Shown here: positions 7,364 through 13,081 of the stretch, piece by piece | How the letters are laid out: every line of letters starts with the position of its first letter | How positions within the stretch are numbered: the stretch's first letter is position 1 | NCBI GenBank assembly: GCA_027489195.1 | Contig: JAIYAG010000453.1 | Span: forward strand, 1 to 14,484 | From: Burkholderiales bacterium | GTDB taxonomy: Bacteria; Pseudomonadota; Gammaproteobacteria; Burkholderiales; Burkholderiaceae_E | DNA: 14,484 bases | Reading direction: 5' to 3' | Notes under the pieces: model-generated | Seen by the model: only the letters and a program-made list of their open reading frames with translations | Databases searched by the model: none | Told to the model about the DNA's origin: nothing | Program-made: the position numbers and the translations under genes

Positions 7364-8719
7364 ATGAGCAAGACGATCAGGGTCGGCTCCGGCTCGGCCT
7401 GGTGGGGCGACCGCGTGGAGCCGGCGCGGCTCAATGCCGAGCAGGGCGCGCTCGACTACCTGTGCTTCGAGACGATGGCCGAGGCGACGGTGTCGGCCGC
7501 GCAGGTGCGCGCGCGCCGCGATCCCTCGTTCCCGGGCTACGACACCTACCTGGACGAGCGCATGCGCGCCGTGCTGCCGGGCTGCATGCGGCAGGGCACG
7601 CGCATCGTCAGCAACCAGGGCTGGATCAACCCCGAGGGCGCGGCGCGGCGCATCGTCGAGCTGCTGCGCGAGATGGGCCACACAGGCGTCAAGGTGGCCG
7701 CGGTCAACGGCAGCCTGATCACCGACCGGGTGCTCGAGCTGACCGACCGCATCCTCGAGAACGGGCAGCCCACCTCGACGCTGGCGCCCACGCTGATCTC
7801 GGCCGAGGCCTACCTCGGCGCCGAGCCGATCGTCGAGGCGCTGCGCGCGGGTGCGCGGATCGTGGTCACCGGCCGCGTCGCCGATCCGTCGATCTTCATG
7901 GCGCCGCTGATGCACGAGTTCGGCTGGGATCCGCTCGACCACGACAGGCTCGGCATGGGCAACGGCATCGGCCACCTGCTGGAGTGCGGTGCGCAGGTCA
8001 CTGGCGGCTATTTTCCCGATCCCGGCTTCAAGGACGTGCCCGAGCCGTGGAACCTCGCGTTCCCGATCGCCGAGGTGTCCGAGGACGGCAGCTGCGTCAT
8101 CACCAAGGTCGCGGGCTCGGGCGGCGCGGTGACGCTGCAGACCGTGAAGGAGCAGATGCTCTACGAGGTCCACGACCCGGCGAACTACATCACGCCCGAC
8201 GTCGTCGTCGACTTCACCACCGCGCGCCTCGAGCTGCTGTCGGCCGACCGCGTGCGCGTCTCGGGCATCTCGGGCAAGCCGCGCACGCCGACGCTCAAGG
8301 TGTCGATCGGCTGCACCGAGGGCTTCATCGGCGAGGACATGTTCTTCTACGCCGGCCCGGGCGCGCTGCGCCGCGCCCAGCTCGCCAAGCGCATCCTCGA
8401 GGAGCGCTTCCGCATCGTCGGCCTGCAGGCCGAGGACGTGCGCATCGACTTCCTGGGTCTGAACGCCATCCACGGTGCGGCGACGCCCGCGAACGCGCCC
8501 GAGCCCTACGAGGTCGCGGTGCGCGTCGCCGCCCGCACGAAGACCCGCGAGGAGGCGGTCAAGGTCGGCCGCGAGGTCGACGGCATGGCCGTCTCCGGCA
8601 TCGCTCACACCGGCAAGCGCGTGCCGCACCAGGACCGCACCCGCGAGGTGATCGGCGTGTGGTCCGCGCTGGTGCCGCGCGAGCAGGTCCCCGCATCCGT
8701 CGTCTACTTCGAGAGCTGA
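7364..8719 (+). CDS. Acyclic terpene utilization AtuA-family protein (DUF1446)
   Basis: This 451-residue protein has the DUF1446/AtuA signature: GSGSAWWGDR (8-17), LDYLCFETMAE (30-40), SNQGWINPEGAARRI (83-97), VAAVNGSLITD (111-121), VVTGRVADPSIF (167-178) and GHLLECGAQVTGGYF (203-217). AtuA is required for citronellol/geraniol catabolism in pseudomonads, but its reaction is not established to my knowledge. AAGGTGG at 7351-7357 lies 6 nt upstream of the ATG. The gene follows the Bug gene by 1 nt and is followed 4 nt later by a separate small protein carrying the C-terminal AtuA-like domain, which is fused in many family members. No geranyl-CoA carboxylase genes (atuC/atuF) are visible, so this is not a standard atu cluster. 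Family call is strong; biochemical role unknown. Confidence 0.92.
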   Translation: MSKTIRVGSGSAWWGDRVEPARLNAEQGALDYLCFETMAEATVSAAQVRARRDPSFPGYDTYLDERMRAVLPGCMRQGTRIVSNQGWINPEGAARRIVELLREMGHTGVKVAAVNGSLITDRVLELTDRILENGQPTSTLAPTLISAEAYLGAEPIVEALRAGARIVVTGRVADPSIFMAPLMHEFGWDPLDHDRLGMGNGIGHLLECGAQVTGGYFPDPGFKDVPEPWNLAFPIAEVSEDGSCVITKVAGSGGAVTLQTVKEQMLYEVHDPANYITPDVVVDFTTARLELLSADRVRVSGISGKPRTPTLKVSIGCTEGFIGEDMFFYAGPGALRRAQLAKRILEERFRIVGLQAEDVRIDFLGLNAIHGAATPANAPEPYEVAVRVAARTKTREEAVKVGREVDGMAVSGIAHTGKRVPHQDRTREVIGVWSALVPREQVPASVVYFES

Positions 8720-8723
8720 GACC

Positions 8724-9080
8724 ATGAAGGTGATGCTGCAGCACGTCGCGCACGCCCGCTCGGGCGACAAGGGCGACACGTCGAACATCGCGGTCTTCGC
8801 GTACGCGCCCGAGCTCTGGCCGCTGCTCGTCGAGCAGCTGAGCGTCGAGCGCTTCAAGGCCTTCTACGGCGGCGCGATCAAGGGCGAGGTCCTGCGCTAC
8901 CCGGTCGAGGCGCTGCACGCGATCAACTTCGTGTGCCATGGCGCCCTCGGCGGCGGCGTCTCGCGCAGCCTGTGCCTCGACAACTACGGCAAGGCGCTGT
9001 CGGCGGCGGTCCTCGGCTTCGAGATCGAGGTGCCCGAGGCGCTGGTGCCGCTCCTGAAGAACCTGCCCGAGCCCGCCTGA
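8724..9080 (+). CDS. AtuA-like small domain protein (detached C-terminal domain of the AtuA family)
   Basis: This 118-residue protein matches the C-terminal domain found after DUF1446 in long AtuA-family proteins. The hallmark is HARSGDKGDTSNIAV (10-24), followed by FKAFYGGAIKGEVLRYPV and the conserved Gly-rich stretch HGALGGGVSRSLCLDNYGK. It is encoded 4 nt after the AtuA-family gene in a different frame, so it is an independent subunit or a naturally split domain. The hallmark is intact and both genes have their own start codons, which argues against a recent frameshift. It probably associates with the 7364-8719 product. No catalytic role is assigned with certainty. Confidence 0.88.
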   Translation: MKVMLQHVAHARSGDKGDTSNIAVFAYAPELWPLLVEQLSVERFKAFYGGAIKGEVLRYPVEALHAINFVCHGALGGGVSRSLCLDNYGKALSAAVLGFEIEVPEALVPLLKNLPEPA

Positions 9081-9104
9081 GGCGGCGCCCGGCCCATCGA
9101 TCGC

Positions 9105-9109
9105 GGAGA
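9105..9109 (+). promoter_or_regulatory. Ribosome binding site of the PRISE-like reductase gene
   Basis: GGAGA lies 7 nt before the ATG at 9117, in the 36-nt gap after the AtuA-like small gene. It supports the chosen start. No promoter-like hexamers are evident in this gap, so the reductase gene is probably the last gene of the upstream operon. Confidence 0.55.
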
Positions 9110-9116
9110 CCTCCTC

Positions 9117-10220
9117 ATGAGCCACCCCCCCAGGCGCGCGCGCCACACCCTGCTCGTCGCCGGCGCCGGCGGCGTCGTCGGCGCGGCCGCCGTCGAGCAC
9201 TTCGCCGCGCTGCCCGACTGGGAGGTGATCGCGGTGTCGCGCCGCCGCCCGCCCGAGCTGCCCGAGGGCGTGACCCACGTGGCGCTCGACCTGACCGATG
9301 CCGCCGCCTGCCAGGCCGCCGGTGCCGCGCTGTCGCGCGTCACGCACCTGATGTTCGCCGCGCTCTACGAGAAGCCCGACCTCATCGCCGGCTGGCGCGA
9401 CCCCGAGCAGATGGCGGTCAACCTCGCGATGCTGCGCAACCTGCTCGACACGCTCGAGGCGTCGGCGCCCGGGCTGCGCCACGTGTCGCTGATGCAGGGC
9501 ACCAAGGCCTACGGCGGCCACGTCACGCCCGCGCCGGTGCCGGCCAAGGAACGCTGGCCGAGGCACGATCACGAGAACTTCTACTGGCTGCAGGAGGACC
9601 TGCTGCGCGAGCGGCAGCCGAAGGCCGCCTGGGTCTTCACCGTGCTGCGCCCGCAGATCGTCTTCGGCTACGCGGTGTCGAGCCCGATGAACATCGTCGC
9701 CGCGATCGGCGCGTATGCCGCGGTGATGCGCGAGCTCGGGCGGCCGCTCGCCTGGCCGGGGGGCGGGCGCTACATCAACGGCGGCAGCGACAGCCGGCTG
9801 ATCGCGCAGGTCGCCGAGTGGGCCGCGACGCACGAGATCGCGGCCAACGAGACCTACAACGTCGTCAACGGCGACGCGCTGCTGTGGCAGGACTTCTGGG
9901 GCTCGGTCGCTGCGCACTTCGGCATGCAGACCGGCCCCGACGTGCCGATGAACCTCACGCGCGAGATGCCCGCGCACGCCGACACCTGGCGTCGCGTGGT
10001 CGAACGTCACGGCCTGCGGGACGTGAGTCTCGACGGTCTGGTCGGCAGCTCGTGGCAGTTCACGGACCGTGCGTTCGCGCAGGGCCTCGCGAACCCCGCG
10101 GATTCGGTGCTCAGCGGCATCAAGCTTCACCAGCACGGCTTCCACGGCGTCGTCGACACCGAGGACGGGCTGCTGCACTGGCTGGAGCGGATGCAGGCGC
10201 AGCGGCTGCTGCCGCGCTGA
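9117..10220 (+). CDS. Extended SDR reductase of the progesterone 5-beta-reductase/iridoid synthase (PRISE) type
   Basis: This 367-residue NAD(P)-dependent enzyme has a Rossmann N-terminus with GAGGVVG (16-22) and SRRR (41-44), whose arginines favour NADPH. The segments LMQGTKAYGGH (125-135), ENFYWLQEDLL (153-163), VLRPQIVFGY (176-185), WQFTDRAFA (313-321) and SGIKLHQHGFHG (333-344) match the PRISE pattern. K130 and Y156 correspond to the Lys and Tyr of the modified catalytic site. PRISE enzymes reduce activated C=C bonds by 1,4-addition of hydride, on substrates such as enones, progesterone, citral and 8-oxogeranial. Length is slightly below the plant enzymes (~390). It is the last gene of the catabolic unit and may saturate an alpha,beta-unsaturated carbonyl intermediate. 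Automated annotation might call it only an NAD-dependent epimerase. The substrate is unknown. Confidence 0.82.
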   Translation: MSHPPRRARHTLLVAGAGGVVGAAAVEHFAALPDWEVIAVSRRRPPELPEGVTHVALDLTDAAACQAAGAALSRVTHLMFAALYEKPDLIAGWRDPEQMAVNLAMLRNLLDTLEASAPGLRHVSLMQGTKAYGGHVTPAPVPAKERWPRHDHENFYWLQEDLLRERQPKAAWVFTVLRPQIVFGYAVSSPMNIVAAIGAYAAVMRELGRPLAWPGGGRYINGGSDSRLIAQVAEWAATHEIAANETYNVVNGDALLWQDFWGSVAAHFGMQTGPDVPMNLTREMPAHADTWRRVVERHGLRDVSLDGLVGSSWQFTDRAFAQGLANPADSVLSGIKLHQHGFHGVVDTEDGLLHWLERMQAQRLLPR

Positions 10221-10223
10221 GCG

Positions 10224-10256
10224 GGGGCGGCCGGCGCCGCTGGCGCGCCGGGCCCC
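10224..10256. terminator. GC-rich hairpin between convergent genes, possible terminator
   Basis: GGGGC (10224-10228) pairs with GCCCC (10252-10256), and CCGGCG (10231-10236) pairs with CGCCGG (10246-10251). This gives an 11-bp stem with a 2-nt GG bulge and a 9-nt loop. It lies 4 nt after the reductase stop and 10 nt from the stop of the minus-strand YbjQ-family gene, the right place for a two-way terminator. No T-tract follows on either strand, so intrinsic termination is doubtful. Confidence 0.35.
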
Positions 10257-10265
10257 GTCGCCGCA

Positions 10266-10619
10266 TCAGGCCATCTTCACCGCCGTGCCGCTGACGGTGA
10301 CCATCATCATGCCGTTCGCCTCGCCGAGCACCTCGTAGTCGAAGTCGATGCCGACGATGCCGTCGGCGCCGAGCTCGATTGCCGCAGCCTTCATGTCCTC
10401 GATCGCGGCCTCGCGCGCGCCGGCGAGTGCGCGCTCGTAGCCGCCCGCCCGCCCGCCGACCACGTCGCGCACCGACGAGAACAGGTCGCGGAAGATGTTG
10501 GCGCCGATGATGGCCTCGCCGTTGACCACGCCCAGCCACGCACCGACCTGCGCGCCGCCGCCGCTCGGCACGACGGTGGCGAGGAAGAATGTCGGATCGG
10601 ATTTCGAGAACCAGCCCAT
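10266..10619 (-). CDS. YbjQ-family (UPF0145/PF01906) heavy-metal-binding domain protein
   Basis: This 117-residue cytoplasmic protein has the YbjQ fold signature: GVVNGEAIIGANIFRDLFSS (30-49), GGRAGGYERALAGAREAAIE (55-74), AAAIELGADGIVGIDFDYEV (78-97) and MMVTVSGTAVKM at the end. The family forms pentameric beta-barrel-like assemblies of unknown role, often named putative heavy-metal-binding. The start at 10619 is chosen because GGAGG (plus-strand CCTCC, 10625-10629) lies 5 nt upstream and the family begins shortly before the FFLAT segment. The frame stays open further upstream but that extension lacks family similarity. It is the only clear minus-strand gene in the window, convergent with the catabolic operon and divergent from the lipoprotein gene, so it is an independent transcription unit. 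Confidence 0.82.
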   Translation of the reverse strand: MGWFSKSDPTFFLATVVPSGGGAQVGAWLGVVNGEAIIGANIFRDLFSSVRDVVGGRAGGYERALAGAREAAIEDMKAAAIELGADGIVGIDFDYEVLGEANGMMMVTVSGTAVKMA

Positions 10620-10830
10620 TGGAACCTCCAGGGGGACATCGGCGGACACGATGCCCGCCGGCAGCCTGTCCATCGTACCGGGAGGCGCATCGGCCGTTCG
10701 ACGGCCCGGCACGGTCACCATCCCGGTTACACCTGCAACACCTCGCCGGCGCCCTGCGCTGCGGGCGACGGGTCCAATCGATGCACGTCGTCCCGGTCCC
10801 GGGCGACGCCCCGTCCGAGGATCCGAGAGC
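10620..10830. promoter_or_regulatory. Divergent intergenic region with a short inverted repeat
   Basis: This 211-bp spacer must contain the promoters of the minus-strand YbjQ-family gene and the plus-strand lipoprotein gene. A perfect inverted repeat GGCCGT-TCG-ACGGCC lies at 10692-10706 and could be an operator. A weak minus-strand -10 candidate, TACGAT, corresponds to plus-strand 10672-10677, but no convincing -35 sits at the right distance. No clear sigma70 pair was found for the plus-strand gene. Confidence 0.35.
10625..10629 (-). promoter_or_regulatory. Ribosome binding site of the YbjQ-family gene
   Basis: The plus strand reads CCTCC, which is GGAGG on the minus strand, 5 nt before the ATG at 10619. 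It fixes the start of this gene against the longer open frame upstream. Confidence 0.65.
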
Positions 10831-11052
10831 ATGAGAGCGTCCCTGTCCATCGCCGCCGCGCTGCTGTCCGCCGCCGGCCTGTCCGGCTGCGTCGTGGCCC
10901 CGCTGGGCCCCCCGCCGGTGGCCTACGGTGGCGGCGTCTACGTCCAGCCCGCCTACCCGATGCCCGCGCCCGGCTATGCCTGGGGACGTCATCCGTACTA
11001 CGGCTACGGCTGGCGGCATCCGCACTACGGCTGGCACCGCGGCTGGCGCTGA
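10831..11052 (+). CDS. Small Tyr/Trp/His-rich lipoprotein of unknown function
   Basis: This 73-residue product starts with a lipoprotein signal peptide: MRAS, a hydrophobic stretch, and the lipobox LSGC with C20 as the predicted acylated residue. The mature part is low in complexity: Pro/Gly/Val up to about residue 45, then a C-terminal run rich in His, Tyr, Trp and Gly, including WGRHPYYGYGW and RHPHYGWHRGW. Such short, aromatic lipoproteins are frequent in betaproteobacteria and have no agreed function. Residue V21 after the Cys, with no Asp at +2, suggests outer-membrane sorting by the Lol rule. The start at 10831 is chosen because it gives a complete signal peptide, although the Shine-Dalgarno is weak. 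The aromatic/His tail might bind metal or peptidoglycan; that is conjecture. Confidence 0.7.
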   Translation: MRASLSIAAALLSAAGLSGCVVAPLGPPPVAYGGGVYVQPAYPMPAPGYAWGRHPYYGYGWRHPHYGWHRGWR

Positions 11053-11080
11053 GCGCGGGCGACTCCGGGCCGCGTCGGTC

Positions 11081-11103
11081 CTTCGCCCGGGCTCGGCCCG
11101 AAG
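11081..11103 (+). other. Imperfect hairpin downstream of the lipoprotein gene
   Basis: CTTC (11081-11084) pairs with GAAG (11100-11103), and GGGC (11089-11092) pairs with GCCC (11096-11099), with a 4-nt bulge and a TCG loop. It may help end the lipoprotein transcript. No T-tract follows. Confidence 0.25.
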
Positions 11104-11104
11104 C

Positions 11105-11133
11105 TTGGCAAGCCGACGCTCGGTCCGTACCCT
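11105..11133 (+). promoter_or_regulatory. Candidate sigma70-type promoter of the oxidase operon
   Basis: TTGGCA (11105-11110, 5 of 6 to the -35 consensus) is separated by 17 nt from TACCCT (11128-11133, 3 of 6 to the -10 consensus, keeping the key T1, A2 and T6). The start of transcription would fall near 11140, giving a leader of about 44 nt before the ATG at 11184. The placement in a 131-bp spacer is right. The -10 match is modest. Confidence 0.45.
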
Positions 11134-11140
11134 GAGCGCC

Positions 11141-11152
11141 GATCGGCCGATC
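11141..11152. repeat. Perfect 12-bp palindrome at the predicted transcription start, possible operator
   Basis: GATCGGCCGATC is identical to its reverse complement. It starts 8 nt after the candidate -10 box, where a repressor would block initiation. In GC-rich DNA a palindrome of this length is not rare, so location is the main argument. Confidence 0.35.
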
Positions 11153-11183
11153 GTGGCCGGCCGCTCGCGAAGGCACGGACCCG

Positions 11184-12635
11184 ATGCTCGATCCGAACAG
11201 ACGCACCCTGCTCGCGGCGGCGGCCGCGGTCGCCCCGGCCGCGCTGCTGCCCGAGGCGGTGCAGGCCGAGCCGCGCATCGTGATGAACGACGCGAGCCGG
11301 CTCTCGCCCACGCCGGTGTTTCGCCATTGGGTGGTGCCGCCCGACCCGGAGGCGCAGACGATCGCGGCGCTGCGCGACGCGCTGCACGCGGCCGCGAAGC
11401 AACGACGTCCGGTCGTGGTCGGCGCGGCGCGCCACTCCATGGGCGGCCAGAGCCTGGCGCGCAACGGCCTGGGCATCACCTTCGCGAGCGAGCGCTGCGA
11501 GGTCGACCGCGCGGCCGGCACGGCGCGCGTGCATGCCGGCACGCGCTGGCACCAGGTGATCGCGGCGCTCGATGCGCAGGGCCTGTCGCCCGCGGTGATG
11601 CAGTCGAACAGCGACTTCTCGGTCGGCGCCACCTTCTCGGTGAACGCGCACGGCTGGCCCGCACCCTACGGCCCGTTCGGCTCGACCGTGCGCGCGCTGC
11701 GGCTGATGCTCGCCGACGGCTCGGTCGTCACCGCGTCGCGGACGGACAACCCCGAGCTCTTCGCGATGGCGATGGGCGGCTACGGGCTGGTCGGCATCCT
11801 GCTCGAGCTGGAGATCGCGGTGGTCGAGAACCGGATGATGCGACCCCGGTTCGAGCGGATGCCCGCGGGCGAGCTCGCGCGCCGCTTCACCGGCGCGCTG
11901 CGCGACGACCCGCAGGTGAAGATGATCTACGGGCGGCTCAACGTGACCCGCGACGCGCTCTTCACCGAGGCGCTGCTGGTCACCTGGCGGCCCGACGTCG
12001 CGCCGCCCGGCGGGCTGCCGGCGGCCACGCGCCGCGGCGCGCTCACCGGCGTCTCGCGCGAGATCTACCGTGCTCAGATCGGTTCCGAGACCGGCAAGAA
12101 GGCGCGCTGGTTCGCCGAGACCGTTGCGGTGCCGAAGGCGGCATCGGGCGCGTTCACGCGCAACTCGCTGATGAACGAGCCGGTCTCGAACCTCGAGGGC
12201 CGCGACCGGCGCCGCACCGACATCCTGCACGAGTACTTCGTCCATCCGGACCGTTTCGGCGACTTCCTCGCGGCCTGCCGCGAGCTGATCCCGAACGCCC
12301 GTGCCGAGTTCCTCAACGTGACGCTGCGCTGGGTCGCGGCCGACGACACGCCCGTGCTCTCGTACTCGAGCACCGACCGGATCGCCGCGGTGATGTCGTT
12401 CTCGCAGGAGATCACACCCGAAGGCGAGGCCGACATGATGATGCTGACCGAGGCGCTGATCGACCGCGTGGGCGCGATCGGGGGCGCGTTCTACCTGCCG
12501 TACCGTCTGCATGCGCGTCCCGACCAGTTCCGCGCGATCTATCCGCGCGCCGAACGCTTCGCCGAGCGCAAGCGGCACTTCGATCCGCAGGGTGTGTTCC
12601 GCCACGCGCTGTGGGACGCCTACCTCGCCGACTGA
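11184..12635 (+). CDS. FAD-linked oxidase (FAD_binding_4, lactone-oxidase-like), probably Tat-exported
   Basis: This 483-residue flavoenzyme starts with an NRRTLL twin-arginine motif (5-10) and an Ala-rich hydrophobic stretch to about residue 28 (VQA), which fits a Tat signal for a cofactor-loaded protein. The PCMH-type FAD domain spans about 58-215: RPVVVGAARHSMGGQS (75-90), VHAGTRWHQVIAAL (116-129), SVGATFSVNAHG (146-157) and GGYGLVGILLELEI (198-211). H84 sits where related oxidases attach FAD covalently. The C-terminus ends with the usual KRHFDPQGVF segment. The HWxK motif of aldono-lactone oxidases was not found, so the sugar-lactone substrate is not supported. GAAGG at 11169-11173 lies 10 nt upstream. 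It is the first gene of an operon with three membrane-anchored partners. Substrate unknown. Confidence 0.82.
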   Translation: MLDPNRRTLLAAAAAVAPAALLPEAVQAEPRIVMNDASRLSPTPVFRHWVVPPDPEAQTIAALRDALHAAAKQRRPVVVGAARHSMGGQSLARNGLGITFASERCEVDRAAGTARVHAGTRWHQVIAALDAQGLSPAVMQSNSDFSVGATFSVNAHGWPAPYGPFGSTVRALRLMLADGSVVTASRTDNPELFAMAMGGYGLVGILLELEIAVVENRMMRPRFERMPAGELARRFTGALRDDPQVKMIYGRLNVTRDALFTEALLVTWRPDVAPPGGLPAATRRGALTGVSREIYRAQIGSETGKKARWFAETVAVPKAASGAFTRNSLMNEPVSNLEGRDRRRTDILHEYFVHPDRFGDFLAACRELIPNARAEFLNVTLRWVAADDTPVLSYSSTDRIAAVMSFSQEITPEGEADMMMLTEALIDRVGAIGGAFYLPYRLHARPDQFRAIYPRAERFAERKRHFDPQGVFRHALWDAYLAD

Positions 12636-12656
12636 CCCGATGACCCGGATCCGACC

Positions 12657-13076
12657 ATGACGTTCCCCGTTCGCGGCGTCGCCGCCGGCTTTGCCCTCGT
12701 GCTCGGCGCGGTCGCCCTGCTCAACCAGGTGCCGGGCATCGTCGACGGCGAGGGCCGCGTCTTTGGCATCTTCGCGCTCGACGTCTACGACGACCTGCTG
12801 CACGCGGCCTCGGCGCTCTGGGCCGCGATCGCGGCCTTCGTGTCGCGGCGGGCCTCGATCGCGTTCCTGCGCCTGTTCGGCACGCTGTACCTGCTCGACG
12901 GGCTGCTCGGGCTCGCCACCGGCTCGGGCTATCTCGACCTGGGCATCGTGCTGTACGGCCTCCAGCCGCAGCCGATCGGCTTCCGGATCCTCGCGAACCT
13001 GCCGCACCTCGCGTTGGGCGGGGTGGCGGCGCTCGTCGGCTGGCGCACCGCGCCGGGCCCGGATCGGGCCGGGTAG
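12657..13076 (+). CDS. Four-helix membrane protein, DUF4383-like
   Basis: This 139-residue protein has four hydrophobic segments, at about 6-24, 44-62, 66-88 and 110-128. The pattern VFGIFALDVYDDLLHAASAL (35-54) resembles the 'GIF-x-N-x-x-H-N-x-x-H' region of DUF4383 membrane proteins, with Asp residues where Asn/His are usual. The family has no known function. It begins 21 nt after the oxidase stop and ends 5 nt before the next gene, so it belongs to the oxidase operon. It could anchor or supply electrons or quinone access to the exported oxidase; that is inference. Membrane nature is secure, the family assignment moderate. Confidence 0.72.
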   Translation: MTFPVRGVAAGFALVLGAVALLNQVPGIVDGEGRVFGIFALDVYDDLLHAASALWAAIAAFVSRRASIAFLRLFGTLYLLDGLLGLATGSGYLDLGIVLYGLQPQPIGFRILANLPHLALGGVAALVGWRTAPGPDRAG

Positions 13077-13081
13077 CGCGC

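Noticed and set aside
8710..8725. Frameshift splitting a single AtuA gene
   Set aside because: Each part has a plausible start or stop, no coding sequence is missing, and split forms are plausible; kept as two genes, though raw reads would settle it.
7364..9080. Classical atu (citronellol/geraniol) operon
   Set aside because: Only the AtuA-family parts are present; carboxylase subunits, isohexenylglutaconyl-CoA hydratase and acyl-CoA dehydrogenases are not in the window.
10495..10830. Longer plus-strand start for the small lipoprotein
   Set aside because: It would overlap the YbjQ-family gene and bury the lipoprotein signal peptide in the middle of the protein.
10620..10850. Longer minus-strand start for the YbjQ-family protein
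   Set aside because: The added residues do not resemble the family, and GGAGG sits 5 nt before the internal ATG at 10619.
11184..12635. Assignment as D-arabinono- or L-gulono-lactone oxidase
   Set aside because: FAD domain fits, but the C-terminal HWxK motif was not found, so a specific lactone substrate is not supported.
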